Source of the DNA: Zeus faber
Taxonomy: Eukaryota > Chordata > Actinopteri > Zeiformes > Zeidae
Direction of reading: 5' to 3'
Assembly (NCBI GenBank): GCA_960531495.1
Contig: OY482847.1
Span: 28,753,098 to 28,817,097 of the forward strand
Length of the DNA stretch: 64,000 bases
Part shown: one piece after another, positions 34,117-45,682 of the stretch
How positions within the stretch are numbered: position 1 is the stretch's first letter
How the letters are laid out: every line of letters starts with the position of its first letter
The notes under the pieces: generated by a model
Seen by the model: only the letters and a program-made list of their open reading frames with translations
Told to the model about the DNA's origin: nothing
Database searches by the model: none
Translations under genes and position numbers: made by a program

Positions 34117-34565
34117 TATCTCACCGTGGTGGCACGGTGGTGCAGTGCAGTGCATTGCACTGCTGCCTCACAGCAAGAAGGTCCTGGGTTCGATTCCCAC
34201 CTGGGGCGCTGTTGGCACCGTGCTCCGGTGGGTTATCTCCCAAATAGAAGCCTTTCTGTGTGGAGTTTGCATGTTCTCCCCGTGCTCACATGGGGTTTCC
34301 TCCACCTCACGTCAGTAAGGACCCCCCCCAAAAACATGCACCCATCATCGTCTGACCAGCGATGGACACTTATCACCAGGTCCCCGGGCGCGTCCACGTA
34401 TGCTGCCCACTGCTCCTGGCTGTGCCCCCGGAGGAAGGACAAGCCAGGATGGGTCAAAAGCAGAAGATCCATTTCACCGGCCACCATCAAAGCGTGTGTG
34501 TGTGTGTGTGTGTGTGTGCAAGCATGTGTTGTGGTGTGTTGCGTGACAAATAAAGACTGTTTCTA
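34117..34565 (+). mobile_element. SINE-like insertion, left arm only
   Basis: It carries a Pol III B-box-like word GGTTCGATTCC (34187-34197), a TG microsatellite near its 3' end and AATAAAGACTG at the end. Comparison with the right arm at about 55755-55775 shows the empty site; the flanks share TCTAT. It is not a functional tRNA: no cloverleaf can be drawn. Confidence 0.7.
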
Positions 34566-34689
34566 TAGGAAATGTTGAGCCCAATGCAGCAAACAAAGCC
34601 GCCGTACCCAATTTTTGCTCTGTCTAATGATGGTTGCCTCCTACACAGATGAGGACACAGGCTCACTAACTTGGTTTTTTCCTCTCCTC

Positions 34690-35948
34690 AAACATATGCT
34701 GCACTAAATTATTGGAGTGGCAGAGCCACTTGATACAGTATGTACTGAGCCATCTCATCATGATTGCCATTGTCCTGTTAATCATCCGACCCTGGAACAC
34801 AGTTCCACAGTGAGACTTAAATAATAGCCGCTTCCTGGCCCCACTCTCTCTCACATCAGATCCAGAAGAAGAGCCCCAAGTGAGAAATGAACATTTTGTC
34901 CCTAACACAGTCCACCCATGGTTAAATCTGGACTCCACTGGACATTAATTTCAACAAGATCTCAGTGCAAGACAATTGAATTCCACTAATACATGGAGAA
35001 GATTGGTTACTACTGTAACTGTTGCTCTAGCCTCCTCAACGATAGTCAATTCATGTGCTGGGGTTATTTACCCCTTATTTTGTTCAATCCATTTGTTAAC
35101 TGCTACCCTGGGATTCCAGTGGGGATAACAACTGCATGTAAACAAACTCACATAATTGATATAATGGGATAAGCAACAATTCCTGATATCTATTGGTTAT
35201 GTGGACACATGGCGTATGCAAGTCTGCCCAAGAATTGGACTGGCATTTGCACACGAATTATGTTAGATATGCAAATTTACATGTATAATCTGACCAAGAC
35301 CCATCAAGATGTGCATGTAAGACGATCAGGAACATATATGTCCGTGACATCGGTTCCGGCTGAGTAAAGGATTGTAGGTGGAGCAGAAGATTTTTTTTAC
35401 GTCTATATTAGCGCCTGTAGGTACATCTACAGTTTTTAAGTGGCTAAATATCATACATTAAAAGTTGTTACTTTTCATTAATACAACTTTCCTAGCAGAA
35501 GAAGCTAGAAAAAAGAATAAACTTTGATCCGTTTCATGGTTCTCCAGAATCATATGGTACTAGACATAATGAGTGCAGCTCAAGGAGGTGTTTGGCTCTG
35601 ATAGGTGAGTTGTGCTGTAAATACATTCCTGCCAATGATGTAGAATCAGGAAATGTGTTTTTAGCCATGGAAGCTATGAAAGAGTTATGTGAAGATTTCA
35701 TGAAAGATCAAGCTAACACTTGGGACCCATTTACTTGACTAAGAAATGCACTGGGGCCATACATTTCTATGTTCATAAAGATATTGATTCCTGTAGTGAT
35801 AATGTGTTTAATGCTATGTTGCTGTCTAGCGTGTATAGTAGCTATCTTTCGTAAGATGATTACTAATATGGTGATGGGACAGTTTGTCTCCATACCACTA
35901 GATGATTGGAAACCACCTGATGACGGAGACGTTGAGACGCTGAAATAA
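34690..35948 (+). pseudogene. ERV1 env, left arm, degenerate
   Basis: Pieces of a retroviral envelope in order: the leader segment with a hydrophobic stretch (about 34755-34800), a surface-subunit piece with W-L-C-G and an N-W-T glycosylation site (about 35190-35260), and the transmembrane subunit (about 35540-35945) ending V-E-T-L. Several stop codons and frame changes are visible, for example TGA after T-W-D-P-F-T at about 35737. No function is expected. Confidence 0.75.
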
Positions 35949-36063
35949 GGAGATGTTTGTCTAATTATGTTTATCCTTACTTGTAATATGTGTTAGTCAT
36001 TACGTGCACAATGCATTTTTCTGTTCATTATTAAGTGATAACCATTGATTAATTCTGCATAGC

Positions 36064-36416
36064 TGTTAGGTGGTATGCTGAGTGAACCCAGGTGCAGAGA
36101 ACAAGGCAGAGGCGAGGTGGCAAAAATAGAGGTTTTACTCAAAACAAGTACAAAAAACTGGGCAAACACAAATAAGACGTCTCGGGAGCTTGGAACAAGA
36201 GCGTTGTCATGAGGTCGGACAAACTCAAGACTGAGCACCCGAGGACACAAGCGACAGGGTCTAAATAGGGACGACCAAACGAGACACAGGTGAAACATCT
36301 CACCTAATGAGGCAGGGTAATCAGGAACAGAAATAGGTGAAGCAGAGCAACCTTGAAAAGGCAGTACTGGCGGCATCTAGTGGCCGATGTCGGTAGGACC
36401 CAGGCGAACCCTGACA
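36064..36416 (-). mobile_element. Gypsy-type solo LTR in the left arm
   Basis: 353 bp with ends TGTTAGG and CTGACA and a perfect 5-bp duplication ATAGC (36059-36063, 36417-36421). The corresponding right-arm site (about 53680-53690) is empty, so the insertion postdates the duplication that made the two arms. The minus orientation is preferred because TATTTAG lies suitably on that strand. Confidence 0.85.
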
Positions 36417-36870
36417 ATAGCATTATGTATTTGTGGAATCTCTATGTTTATTTTGTTTATTTCATTATGTGATTCATGATTTTTTTTGTGTGTGTGTTTT
36501 CTAGTTAGAATTGTAAGATGGCCAACCAGGATTTTTCCTCTGTATAACCAGGGGGTTTTTGTCCTGTGCGTTGTCATAGTATAGTAGACAAACCCTTACT
36601 GGTCTTTTACTTTTCTCCAGCTAAATGTGAGAAGAGAGGTTTGGCCAATTTGAGGTGGAGATATGCTTGAATTATATCTGGAATTTGGTTATGAGTTCAT
36701 ATAGTTAAATTTAGTATTAGATGTGGATTTTCCCAGTAGATTCCAATAAGATAGAATTGAACGATATCTCTGAAGTATAATTGTCTTGTATCCAATTAAC
36801 ATTTCATGGAATTTTAGCATTATTGCATTTTTCCTTTAGGTGTTGTTCCAGTAGGAACAAAAGGAGGAAA

Positions 36871-37403
36871 TGTGAGAGAAAAATGCTTACGATCATTTAT
36901 TTTGAATGAGGACAAATGAGTTTTTTAAAACATTGTGTCTGTTTTCCCAGGAATCCCCCAACTTTATGTATAGAGAAATGTTGTTTCTCCCTACAATGTC
37001 AATTCTAACATGGAAGAACCAGATCACATTTGGCCCTGTTTACCTTGTAAGGAGATGAAGAATAACCACAGAGGACCATGTAAGGTGCATTGTAAGGGAT
37101 TGTAATCGTGTCTGCCAGGTCATTTACAAGTTCCTGTGAATTTGCTGTTTGAGGTTGGCATCCAGGGAGACAGTTGAGGGACACAGACTTGTAAATGACT
37201 TCTGACCCAAGCCACACTCTCTGTTGTTGTATAAAGCCCTCTTGATCAGAAATTAGATTAGACTGGTCAGAACACTGCTTTGGAGCAGTACTGAACCTTT
37301 CCCTCTATTCTGCAGAATAAATAATCTTGAATATTCTCAGTTTTTGTTTTCTTGTAGCGGACAGATTAAACTCACCTATCATTGCCGAAGAATTTCTTCC
37401 ACA
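36871..37403 (+). mobile_element. ERV1 LTR, left arm (533 bp)
   Basis: It starts TGTGAGAG, just after the polypurine tract AAAAGGAGGAAA, and ends CTTCCACA. TATAAAG occurs at about 37231 and AATAAATAAT at about 37316. Confidence 0.85.
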
Positions 37404-37980
37404 GCTCTTATCTCTGTTCAAAGTTCTCCATATATCTATGAATTTATTATTATTGATAAAATCCCCAATAAATAGATTATTATATTCTTGTGAGAATCTG
37501 GATGGCCATCTATCCATCCACTCATCAGGAGTCACATTGAAATCACCTCCAACCAGTATATGATCACTAAGAAACATTGCATTTGGTTCCTTCATAACTG
37601 TTGTCACATGATGCAACAAATTTCTATTTTTATGATCATTATGATATCCATGAACATTAACCAAAATAATAAGAACGCTTTCAATATCAAGACCACAAAT
37701 TACCCAATGTTTGTCATTGTCTGCCTCCATTATGATTTTACCAGGACATCCGTTGAAACATACGGCCACTCCAGAGCAATTTCTACCATCACTAAAAATA
37801 ATTTTGTCACCCCATTGTTGGGTCCAAAACTTAACTTCTGATTTATCAGAGTGTGTTTCTTGAAGAAATATGCAATTAGCCTTTTGCCCTTTACAAAATA
37901 GGGAAACAGCTTTGCATTTAATAAACTATTTAAGTCACCTTGTGTGAGAAGAAGAGAAGGACATATCAGTTTTCAGCTGG
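37404..37980 (-). pseudogene. L1-type LINE endonuclease fragment
   Basis: The minus strand reads I-L-V-G-G-D-F-N-V-T-P-D-E-W-M-D-R-W-P and a preceding segment with N-V-H-G-Y, typical of the L1 apurinic endonuclease. It joins the ERV1 LTR end abruptly. Confidence 0.8.
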
Positions 37981-38589
37981 AACACTGAACACATAAAGAA
38001 CACTGAAAACAGAAAAAATCATCAAGTAGGTGGCGTAGAAAGTACCATAATCCGAACTTTTCCACTGTGAATGTTCAGTTCAAGTTTAATGTTCAGTCCA
38101 AACCTGCAGACACTTCCATGATGCGCTTGCCATCGATGAAGCCATATGGTCTCCTGAAGCCCACTTCCTGTATGGTCCCCTGAAGACTGCTGCCTGTATG
38201 GTCCCTTGAAGCCTTCTGCATGGCTTTCTTTCCTTACCTGCATCCATCCATAAAATTCTGAGGTCAGTTACATCTGCACGTGCCTCCATTTCGGTGCGGT
38301 CCCGATTGTTAACCAATGACTAGATTGCAATGCTATCGTGTAACCTGTGTGAGCCGCCATTTGCACATCCGCATGCGCTGCGCCGATGACAAAAAAAGTC
38401 CAGTTTTTTTACTAAATTATTCCACATAATAGACCGATCTGGATCAAACTTGGAGGACGGCAATGTCTGAAGTGCCCCAAATATATACACACACACACAT
38501 ATATATATATATGAATATATACTGTATAAATATATACTGTATATATAGTTCTATAGCTTCTCTGTCATGTGACTTAAAACACCCAAACT

Positions 38590-38620
<31 letters not shown>

Positions 38621-38884
38621 CTCATCAGGAGTCATGACCATCTCTGATGTGAAGTCACTCTTCTTCACTTTACCTGATCATCACGTATGCATCACCTATA
38701 ACAAAATGAGTGGACAATAAAAGCGAGTGTGGGAGTTCAGAAGAGTTAATGGGGAAAGCCAATGATTTTCTCATGCTGGTTTTGTGATTTGGCGTCTGCT
38801 ATGCACATACTGGCACACATGAATGAGCTGAACGTGAAGCTATAAAGGAAAGATCAGTTTGTATGTATTCAAACGTGAAAGCCT
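37981..38884. other. Non-coding stretch with TA-rich microsatellites
   Basis: 38125-38225 has three near repeats of TGAAG-flanked TGTATGGTCCCnTGAAG units. 38482-38545 and 38597-38622 are (AT/AC)n runs. Nothing coding is recognised. Confidence 0.5.
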
Positions 38885-39254
38885 TTGAGGTGTCTTGGAA
38901 TGTGAGGCGTCCCAAGACAGCCCCATCGTATAAGATAATTACTAAGAGACGGTGCCAGGTGTCCCGAGAGAGAGAGCACATCACCAGGGGTCCTGTTGAT
39001 AAGGGAAGTGAAATGTGACCTGTGACCTACTGTATGTAGAGGAACCAAATGGTAACTGTTGTCTGTGGGCAAGCATAAAAGAAGACGCCCGAGGTGCATT
39101 CGATAGAGAATCCTTCCGGCTTGGTTCTCTCCTGGACGTCCGAGGAAAGTCTGGTCTGATGCTGTTCTTTTGTAATAAATCTATTATTTTACTCAAGTCA
39201 GCGTCAGCGGTCACTCCTTCTTCATCAACACATCAAATTAATCAAAAAACTACA
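38885..39254 (+). mobile_element. Solo LTR of ERV family 3
   Basis: It starts with GAGGTGTCTTGGAA (compare GAGGTGTCTGGAAG of 32797) and ends AAACTACA. GCATAAAAG at about 39073 serves as TATA and AATAAATC at about 39174 as poly(A) signal. No target duplication was identified. Confidence 0.6.
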
Positions 39255-39299
39255 CCTTCAAGGAAAAATTTACTTTGTTGTCTAAACGAATGACAAATA

Positions 39300-39545
39300 A
39301 ATCATTTGTGCATTTCCCCAGGCCAGTGCCATTGTAAGGAGACTCCCAACATGCAAGCAAATACAGAAAAATCGCTGGACAACCTGCACAGAGAATTCTG
39401 CTGTCGAAATTGAGATTTCACATTTATTTTACACTTTATGCTTGCTCATTTTTCACCTTATCTACTAATGATCTGGCCCGCCAGTCAGTTTTAAAAACAA
39501 AATGTGGCCCTTGAGTCAAAAAGTTTGCCCACCCCTGGTCTATGT
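39300..39545. mobile_element. hAT-type transposon end
   Basis: It ends with AAAAGTTTGCCCACCCCTGG, a terminus characteristic of hAT-Charlie elements, preceded by text like AAAATGTGGCCCTTGAGTC. No transposase catalytic region is present. Confidence 0.5.
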
Positions 39546-39978
39546 CCCAGTAATACTAGGACGCATTTCTAAAATTGCCAGGAGCAGCCAAAAAACTTGA
39601 AGAAACCTTTCTAGAAGGAAATGGAGATTTTTTTGATTTATAAGTTGTAGAAAAATGTTAAACCGTGGAGTTAAATATTCCCATTAGGTTACATGGGGAA
39701 ACACAGTTCACTTACCGAAACACTGACCAGTGCTGAACAACGCTGATTGATCGTTTCCTTTAAAGCGACCGTCCAGGTGAAGATCATTCCTCCATATTCC
39801 ATGTGATGTGAAGTCACAATGTGAAACCGTGTTGAGAGAGTTCAACCTTTAAATCATACTACTTTGACACACACACAGAGACATCATTGTGTAGGGCGCG
39901 TGTACCAACGTATACCAATGAAGAAGTCATGCTCACGTCACTTCCGTAAACAAGCCGAGGATCTGGTTACATTCGTCT

Positions 39979-40268
39979 GTGAAAATTTTCATCTCCATGT
40001 TATGGATTACGTACTGGACTTCATTTTCCGCAATGATACTCAGCAGCGACACAGAGAACAACAGCGATGCTGAATTTGATACCGGCGTTTCCCTCGACTT
40101 GGAGAACATTTCAAACAGCAGATTTCAACCTGAATGTGACGATGAAACTGAATATTTTCAAGAACCACTGGAAGAGACCGACAACACACCCGTTGTTGTT
40201 ACAACCGAAAAAGTTGATGACGTCATGAAGTCGGTTGAGGTTGGTGATGCAGATTATGAACAAGTAGT
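39979..40268 (+). pseudogene. Unrecognised acidic ORF cut by an ERV
   Basis: The frame reads S-S-D-T-E-N-N-S-D-A-E-F, then D-L-E-N-I-S-N and E-C-D-D-E-T-E-Y-F-Q-E-P-L-E-E-T-D-N, about 70 acidic residues, up to the ERV2 target site at 40264-40268. Acidic N-termini like this occur in piggyBac and other transposases, but no catalytic domain is visible. The flank resumes at 51624, where the frame would run on for only about 18 codons. Function unknown. Confidence 0.3.
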
Positions 40269-40711
40269 TTAACAATATATCTAAATCCATGTCATCACAT
40301 AAACATATATGCTCACACACAATAAAGAACACAACTTCATGTAGCTTCCAGTCACACACATTTATTTTAGCACACAGGGTTAATTATTTTACAAACCTTT
40401 CAGATTCTGTCCTCCCTTGAGTTCCTGCCAAAAAGCTTGCCCCATCCTCAAAGCTTGCCTTATCTTGGCCTGACAAATTATTTTCTGCACCTGTGAGTTC
40501 AAGGTGACTGTATATTCTCCATATCTGTGACGCCAAACTGACCATATATTCTCTGACTCCCTGAAAATAAACTGTTGGACTCAGAGAGCTGCTCCGTGGC
40601 ACATCTCTGATCTGACCCTTGTACAAGTAAAACCAACATCCGTCTGCCACTTTATTTATGAACACCGATTGACAAACTGCAGATTAAAGCGACCCTTAAA
40701 TTTCTGTAACA
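40269..40711 (+). repeat. ERV2 5' LTR (443 bp)
   Basis: It matches 51167-51623 end to end. The first bases are TTAACAAT instead of TGTTACAAT, a decayed terminus. AATAAA occurs in its second half at about 40564. Confidence 0.88.
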
Positions 40712-40714
40712 ATT

Positions 40715-40732
40715 TGGCGTCACGGGACAGGA
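40715..40732 (+). other. ERV2 primer-binding site
   Basis: TGGCGTCACGGGACAGGA begins three bases after the LTR. It should pair with the 3' end of a host tRNA ending ACGCCA; the tRNA is not identified here. Confidence 0.65.
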
Positions 40733-41270
40733 TCAAGCTGCGCCCAGGGGGACCATCGACGACGGAGCCGGCATAGACTAAAATCCTTGTTTGGAGGACT
40801 GCTCTTCGGTGGGACTCACCTCGATTTACGCTCCTAATTGCAGGGTAAGACAGATGTTGTACAGTGGGAAAGAAGGTTTTGTAATAAATAAATACATTTA
40901 AAATCTGATCTAAAATAGAGATTTATTTTATGATCCAAATACCAACGGATTTTCCTAAAGTGAAGGGTTTTATTCTCATCAAGGTTTAGAAGAAACCTGG
41001 AAATATAGTGATGACTATGTCTTCTTCTATTAAGATTGTAAAGTATGTGAAATTAAATATGGTTTCCACAGTTTTATTGAGATCGTAAAGCAGGTTAAAT
41101 AGAACGAGATTTATCTATTGAGACTGTAAATAGGTACATGAAATAGATATAAAGGGAGAATAAACACAAATTGACACAAAGGAAATCCCGAGGTTCGAAG
41201 ACAATCTTTAAATGAATAAATAAAATAATATAAAATAAAATAAAATAACTTCAAGTAGCCTAATAACACC

Positions 41271-42197
41271 ATGGGTACCAGTAATAGTAAAACGCTACAG
41301 ATGGATCAACAAGTAAGGGAATTGAATGGGTGTTACAAATGTATGAATGGAAAAGATGAAAGAACAGTGATAAGTTTGGTGGAATGGGAAAGCTTAGGTT
41401 TTCCCACAGGGGGAAGCTTTAGTCTAAATCAGCTACAGCATCTAAAAGTTAGATTACAAGACAGAGAAAATAAAAAGAGGAAGTACAAGGCCGATTGGTG
41501 GGCTTTTGGAGAGTGGGTAGAGGAAGCTAATAACAGAGAAAAGAAAAAGAATAAGAAGCAGGGAGAGGAAAAGGGTCAGAGAGACGGGAATCAGGGAGAG
41601 AGACAGGGCCAAGAAAAGGGACAAAGAAAGCAGCCACTGTATTCTGCTAATCAATGTACTTCATTGTATCCTTTGTTCCTGGTGAAAATACTGGTTCTGG
41701 ACCTGGACTCCCATCCTCCCGTACGGCGTCAACCTCCAAATTTACCCAACCACGTCATTAATGACGAGTCTAACATCATTAACGCAGACATACCAGTGGT
41801 CGACCTCGACAGCGATGACAACGAGACACCACAAGCCTACGTCCGATGCCTCAAAGTTGTTTTCCACAACCACGGTGGACTGGTGAAACCTGAAACACCA
41901 TATGAGACTCATCTACGGTCTGCATTCATCAACGGACTGATGTTCCCACTCTGTGACATGTTGGAACGCTCGTTTGTCACCTCGAAGACGGCAACCCTTG
42001 CTGACACCATCCTCCGCACTGAACACACCTATGAGACACACCAAAGGGACAAAGACCACAAACAAGATCAAAATAAACAACGTGAGTCACAAACCCAGAC
42101 GACCATGCTCGCTCAGGCCATCACCCAAGGTCAGCGAGGTCCGTCACGGCCTCAGCAAAACACCTCTCGCCGGTTTCAACGAGGCGGAAGATTTTAA
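41271..42197 (+). CDS. ERV2 gag-like ORF (308 codons)
   Basis: It begins M-G-T-S-N-S, a consensus N-myristoylation signal as in retroviral matrix proteins. Residues about 75-125 are a long Lys/Glu/Gln-rich helix-like linker. Residues 170-270 resemble the C-terminal half of a capsid (P-x-T-P-Y-E-T-H-L-R-S-A-F-I-N-G-L). The end is Arg/Gly-rich (S-R-R-F-Q-R-G-G-R-F), suitable for RNA binding, but there is no CCHC knuckle. It is open over its length, although the section between about 130 and 170 looks unlike gag and may hide compensating indels. It starts 560 bp after the LTR. Confidence 0.7.
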   Translation: MGTSNSKTLQMDQQVRELNGCYKCMNGKDERTVISLVEWESLGFPTGGSFSLNQLQHLKVRLQDRENKKRKYKADWWAFGEWVEEANNREKKKNKKQGEEKGQRDGNQGERQGQEKGQRKQPLYSANQCTSLYPLFLVKILVLDLDSHPPVRRQPPNLPNHVINDESNIINADIPVVDLDSDDNETPQAYVRCLKVVFHNHGGLVKPETPYETHLRSAFINGLMFPLCDMLERSFVTSKTATLADTILRTEHTYETHQRDKDHKQDQNKQRESQTQTTMLAQAITQGQRGPSRPQQNTSRRFQRGGRF

Positions 42198-42310
42198 AAT
42201 TCTGCTACTTGTAAATAAAGCTATAAATGGCCATGCACCTCAATATATAAAATAAATGCTAATCATATACGAACCAGAAAGAACTCTCAGGTTGTGCCAA
42301 AAGAGTAAAC
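42188..42310 (+). pseudogene. L2-type LINE C-terminal fragment
   Basis: It translates to D-F-K-I-L-L-L-V-N-K-A-I-N-G-H-A-P-Q-Y-I-K, then Y-E-P-E-R-T-L-R, a hallmark of the C-terminus of L2/CR1 reverse transcriptase proteins. It joins directly to the end of ERV2 gag. Confidence 0.75.
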
Positions 42311-42549
42311 ACAATTTGTGAGAATTTGTGGCATGTGTCTAGGTCAGAGAAACACAAGATGGTATCATAGCTCTCTAGATATAGTGATACAATTCTTAGA
42401 ATATATTTTCTCCATTTTATTTAGCGCTAAATAATTCTGTATTCTGTATTGTCTAATCTATATTTCTCCTTACAACCAAGAGTGCAGAGCCAACTGTTAT
42501 CTGCTCAATGGCATCATCATCTCCCAGCAGCAGAACTGTCACGGAACCA

Positions 42550-43260
42550 AAAGTCAAGTCAAGTCAAGTCACACTTTATTTATAGAGCGCATTTCATAAC
42601 AGGGCAACACAATGCGCTTTACAAAGTAATGCAATAAAGAAGGAGAGAACGTAGTTGTCAGCTGGTCATTACAAAAGAATGCCCCTGAAATAACAGCAAC
42701 AACAAAAGCAACAACAAAGACAACAAAAACAACAATAAAAGAGACTCCAACCACAGTGGCAGCAACATCAACAGAAAACACCAGCAGCAACAACAACAGC
42801 AGCAAAGTACAAGCAAAGACGTTACCAGAACCGGAAGTGGTAGCTCTCACCGGAACTGGAAAGGTTACTCAGGTTAGAGATAGTAGAGAGAAGTAGAGAG
42901 AAGAGAAGAGAAGTAGAGAAGTCTAAGGCTACGTTAAGTTGAGGTATAAGGTAAGTGAGAGCAACGGCACCAGTTAAGGTACAAGGTTAGTGGCACAAAC
43001 AACAGCACCAGCAGCAGCAACGACAACACCAGCAGTGTCAATACCAGAAGCAGACAACAGCAGCAACAAGAACAGCAACAGAAGCAGCGCACAAGCGAAG
43101 ACGTCACCAGGACTGGAAGTGGTAGCTCTCACCGGAACCAGAAATCTCCTCATCTGTATTGAGTCAACAGTGTGTACCATTTTATCTCAACGAAGTAAAG
43201 CACAGCAAAGACGTCACTGGAACCGGAAGTGGTAGCCCTCACCGGAATCGGAAATTTCAA
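42550..43260. repeat. Low-complexity and triplicated motif region
   Basis: 42553-42625 contains AAGTCAAGTCAAGTCA and the common fish repeat ACTTTATTTATAGAGCGC...ATGCGCTTTACAAAGT. CAGCAACAACA-type stretches follow. A unit with CAAAGACGTnAC...GGAAGTGGTAGCTCTCACCG occurs three times (about 42815, 43098 and 43206). Confidence 0.7.
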
Positions 43261-43556
43261 CTGTGTGCACCATCTCATCTTAATCCAGTCACGGTCCTTT
43301 AATTGGCATCCCTAAGTTACGGGTCAAATTTCCAAACAGACCTTGGGAGGGAGGTCCTTTTGACTATCTCTCCGAAGACACCCTCACACACTCTCCAAAG
43401 ACGCAATTTTCGGTCTTTGAGCCTTTGCACCAAAGATGAGTATTTTTGTTTTGTCTTTGTTCAGTTGTAAAAAGTTATTTGACATCCATGCATTAATATC
43501 ATTAATACACTGAGTGAGGAATGTAGGTGGGGTAGGTCATCAGGAGATAGGGATAT

Positions 43557-44570
43557 CTACAGTTGTGAATCATCTGCATAATTATGGTAATTTATTTTGT
43601 GTTTCTTTACAATATGTGCCAGTGGAAGCATATAGAGGTTAAACAATAATGGTCCCAGAATAGAACCTTGGGGCACTCCACATACAATATCCACTTTGTT
43701 TGACACAAAATCTCCAATGGGCCCGAAGAACTGCCTGTCTTGTAGGTAGGTTTTGAACCAAATTAGAACCGGGCCAGATAGGCCAATCCATTTTTGTAAT
43801 CTCGCTAATAAAATCTGATGGTCAACAGTGTCGAAGACAGCACTGAGATCCAGGAGCAGAAGAACAGATAGTTTTTTTGCATCATTGTCTATGTGTAGAT
43901 CATTCAGAACTTTAATAAGGGCTGTTTCTGTGCTATGATGAGGTCGAAAGTCAGATTGATAGGTGTCTAAAAGGCTGTTTGAGGTTGGATAGTTGTTACG
44001 CTGAAGGTAAACTGTTTTTTCAAGTATTTTGCTGACTAATGGCAGGTTGAAAATGGGCCTATAGTTGGCAATAACTGTTGCATCGAGATTGCTCTTCTTC
44101 AGGACTGGTTTAAAGACAGCTGTTTTAAATGCTGCTGGGAATATACCTGATTGAAGAGAGCCATTTAAAATGTCTAATACCTCATGTGCTAGGCAGTTAA
44201 AAACTGTTTTGAATTTGGTAGGGAGGGGGTCCAGGCAGCAGGTGGAGGACCTGAGCTGACCAACAATATCGTCCAGTCTTTTTATGTCTAAGGCGACAAA
44301 ATGAGACATGGCAGCAGTCATATTACTGAGGAACTGAAGGATAAGTTCATTTCTGGATGTTGAGGCACTAATATTCTGTCTGATAGATATATTTTTGTTA
44401 CTGAAGAATGTAGCAAACTCCTCACATTTTTCAGTGGAGAGCATCTCTGAGGGGGTTGTAGATGGTGGATTAACAAGTCGATCAACAGTGAAGAAGAGCA
44501 CTTTACTATCGTTGAGGTATTCATTAATGATTTTAGAGAAGAAAGACTGTCTGGCCTGTTTAATTTCCAT
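43557..44570 (-). pseudogene. L2 reverse transcriptase segment (337 codons)
   Basis: Motifs in order: L-D-P-L-P-T, I-A-N-Y-R-P-I-F-N-L-P, Y-Q-S-D-F-R-P-H-H-S-T-E-T-A-L, V-L-L-L-L-D-L-S-A-V-F-D-T-V-D-H with the first catalytic Asp, C-G-V-P-Q-G-S-I-L-G-P-L-L-F, and Y-A-D-D-S-Q-L, the catalytic box in the form typical of L2. The frame is open but lacks the C-terminal part of a full ORF2. Confidence 0.85.
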
Positions 44571-44639
44571 ATTGTATCGATTGAGTCTATCCTTGTAAAT
44601 TTCATGATGAACCTGAAGATTAGTCTTTCTCCATTTTCA

Positions 44640-45500
44640 TTCTGCCTAGCGACACTCTCTCTTAAGCTGCCTAATAACTGCGTCATTTCTCCAGGGGGCT
44701 TTTTGTTTTTCTATGTTTTTAGTTTTAACAGGTGCAATCTTATCAAGGATATTTTGTATTTTGGAGTTGAAGTTGTTCACAGGATCCTCAATCGATGATT
44801 CCTTGAACAGTGGTAACTCATTTACAATTCTATTAAGGGTTTCAATGGTATTATTGTTAATGATACGTTTATGAGCAGACACATCAAAGAAAATGCAACA
44901 GTGATCTGAAATAGCAAAATCCATGACATAGGGTACAGTGATATTTAGTCTTTTTGGTATGACTAAGTCCAGAGTATGCCTCTTATTGTGGGTGGGTCCA
45001 GAAACGTGCTGAGTGAGGTCAAATGCCTCTAATAGGCTCATGAAGTGTTGAGCATCTGGGTCTGCTTGATTGTTAACATGAATATTTAAATCACCTGAGA
45101 TAATTACACTATCATAACTAGTGGAAACCTTGGACAGTAGCTCAGAGAATTCATCAAGAAAGCCACATTTAGATTTTGGTGGCCGATAGACAGCGATGAT
45201 TAAAATCGGGGCACTGCAGTTTATAGATATAGCAAGGTGTTCAAAAGACGTGAATTCTCTGAGGAGGATTTCCTTGCAAGTATAGATATCAGAGAAGACA
45301 GCAGCTATTCCATCGCCTCTCTGGTCAGCTCTAGTGGTTTAGATGAACTTGAAATTAGGAAGTGCTGTCTCAATGAGTGCGACTGAGCCATTTCTATCCA
45401 GCCAGGTCTCAGATAATAGAGCAAAATCCAGGTAATGAGTACTTATAAGCTCATTAACTAAAAATGACTTGTTAGTTAGTGACCTTACGTTTAATAGAGA
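44640..45500 (-). pseudogene. L2 endonuclease segment
   Basis: The minus strand gives A-V-Y-R-P-P-K, V-I-I-S-G-D-L-N-I-H-V and A-I-S-D-H-C-C-I-F-F-D, the metal-binding and catalytic motifs of an apurinic endonuclease. A stop (TAA complement near 45341) interrupts the N-terminal part; 45041-44646 is open. Confidence 0.8.
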
Positions 45501-45682
45501 CATTTTTATTGTTCTGGGTGCATGGCTTTGCGGGGTACTGAGAGTTTGAGTTCGGTGGTAAATTGTTTAGATTCCTGTATGTTACAGGGAAGTTAGGTAA
45601 TTTTGGTCTATGGTTTAAGTACAGGAATTTGTAGAGCAGAGTGACAGTCATTAATGTCAGAGTGGATAGGATTCAGCAAACA

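Larger units (their letters stand above)
32822..37403 (+). repeat. Left arm of a long inverted repeat (ERV family 1-derived)
   Basis: From GATGATGTTAGGGTTCT to the LTR end CTTCCACA this arm matches the reverse complement of 52685-56915. Shared order: unknown segment, pol fragment, spacer, env, LTR. The arms differ by insertions and deletions. Only the left arm has a SINE (34117-34565), a Gypsy solo LTR (36064-36416), about 150 bp more pol (33580-33710) and part of the env surface region. Only the right arm has the integrase C-terminus and the env leader intact. Confidence 0.85.

Noticed and set aside
34140-34215. tRNA gene
   Set aside because: There is a B-box-like word but no cloverleaf or anticodon arm; it is part of a SINE-like repeat also found at 30416.
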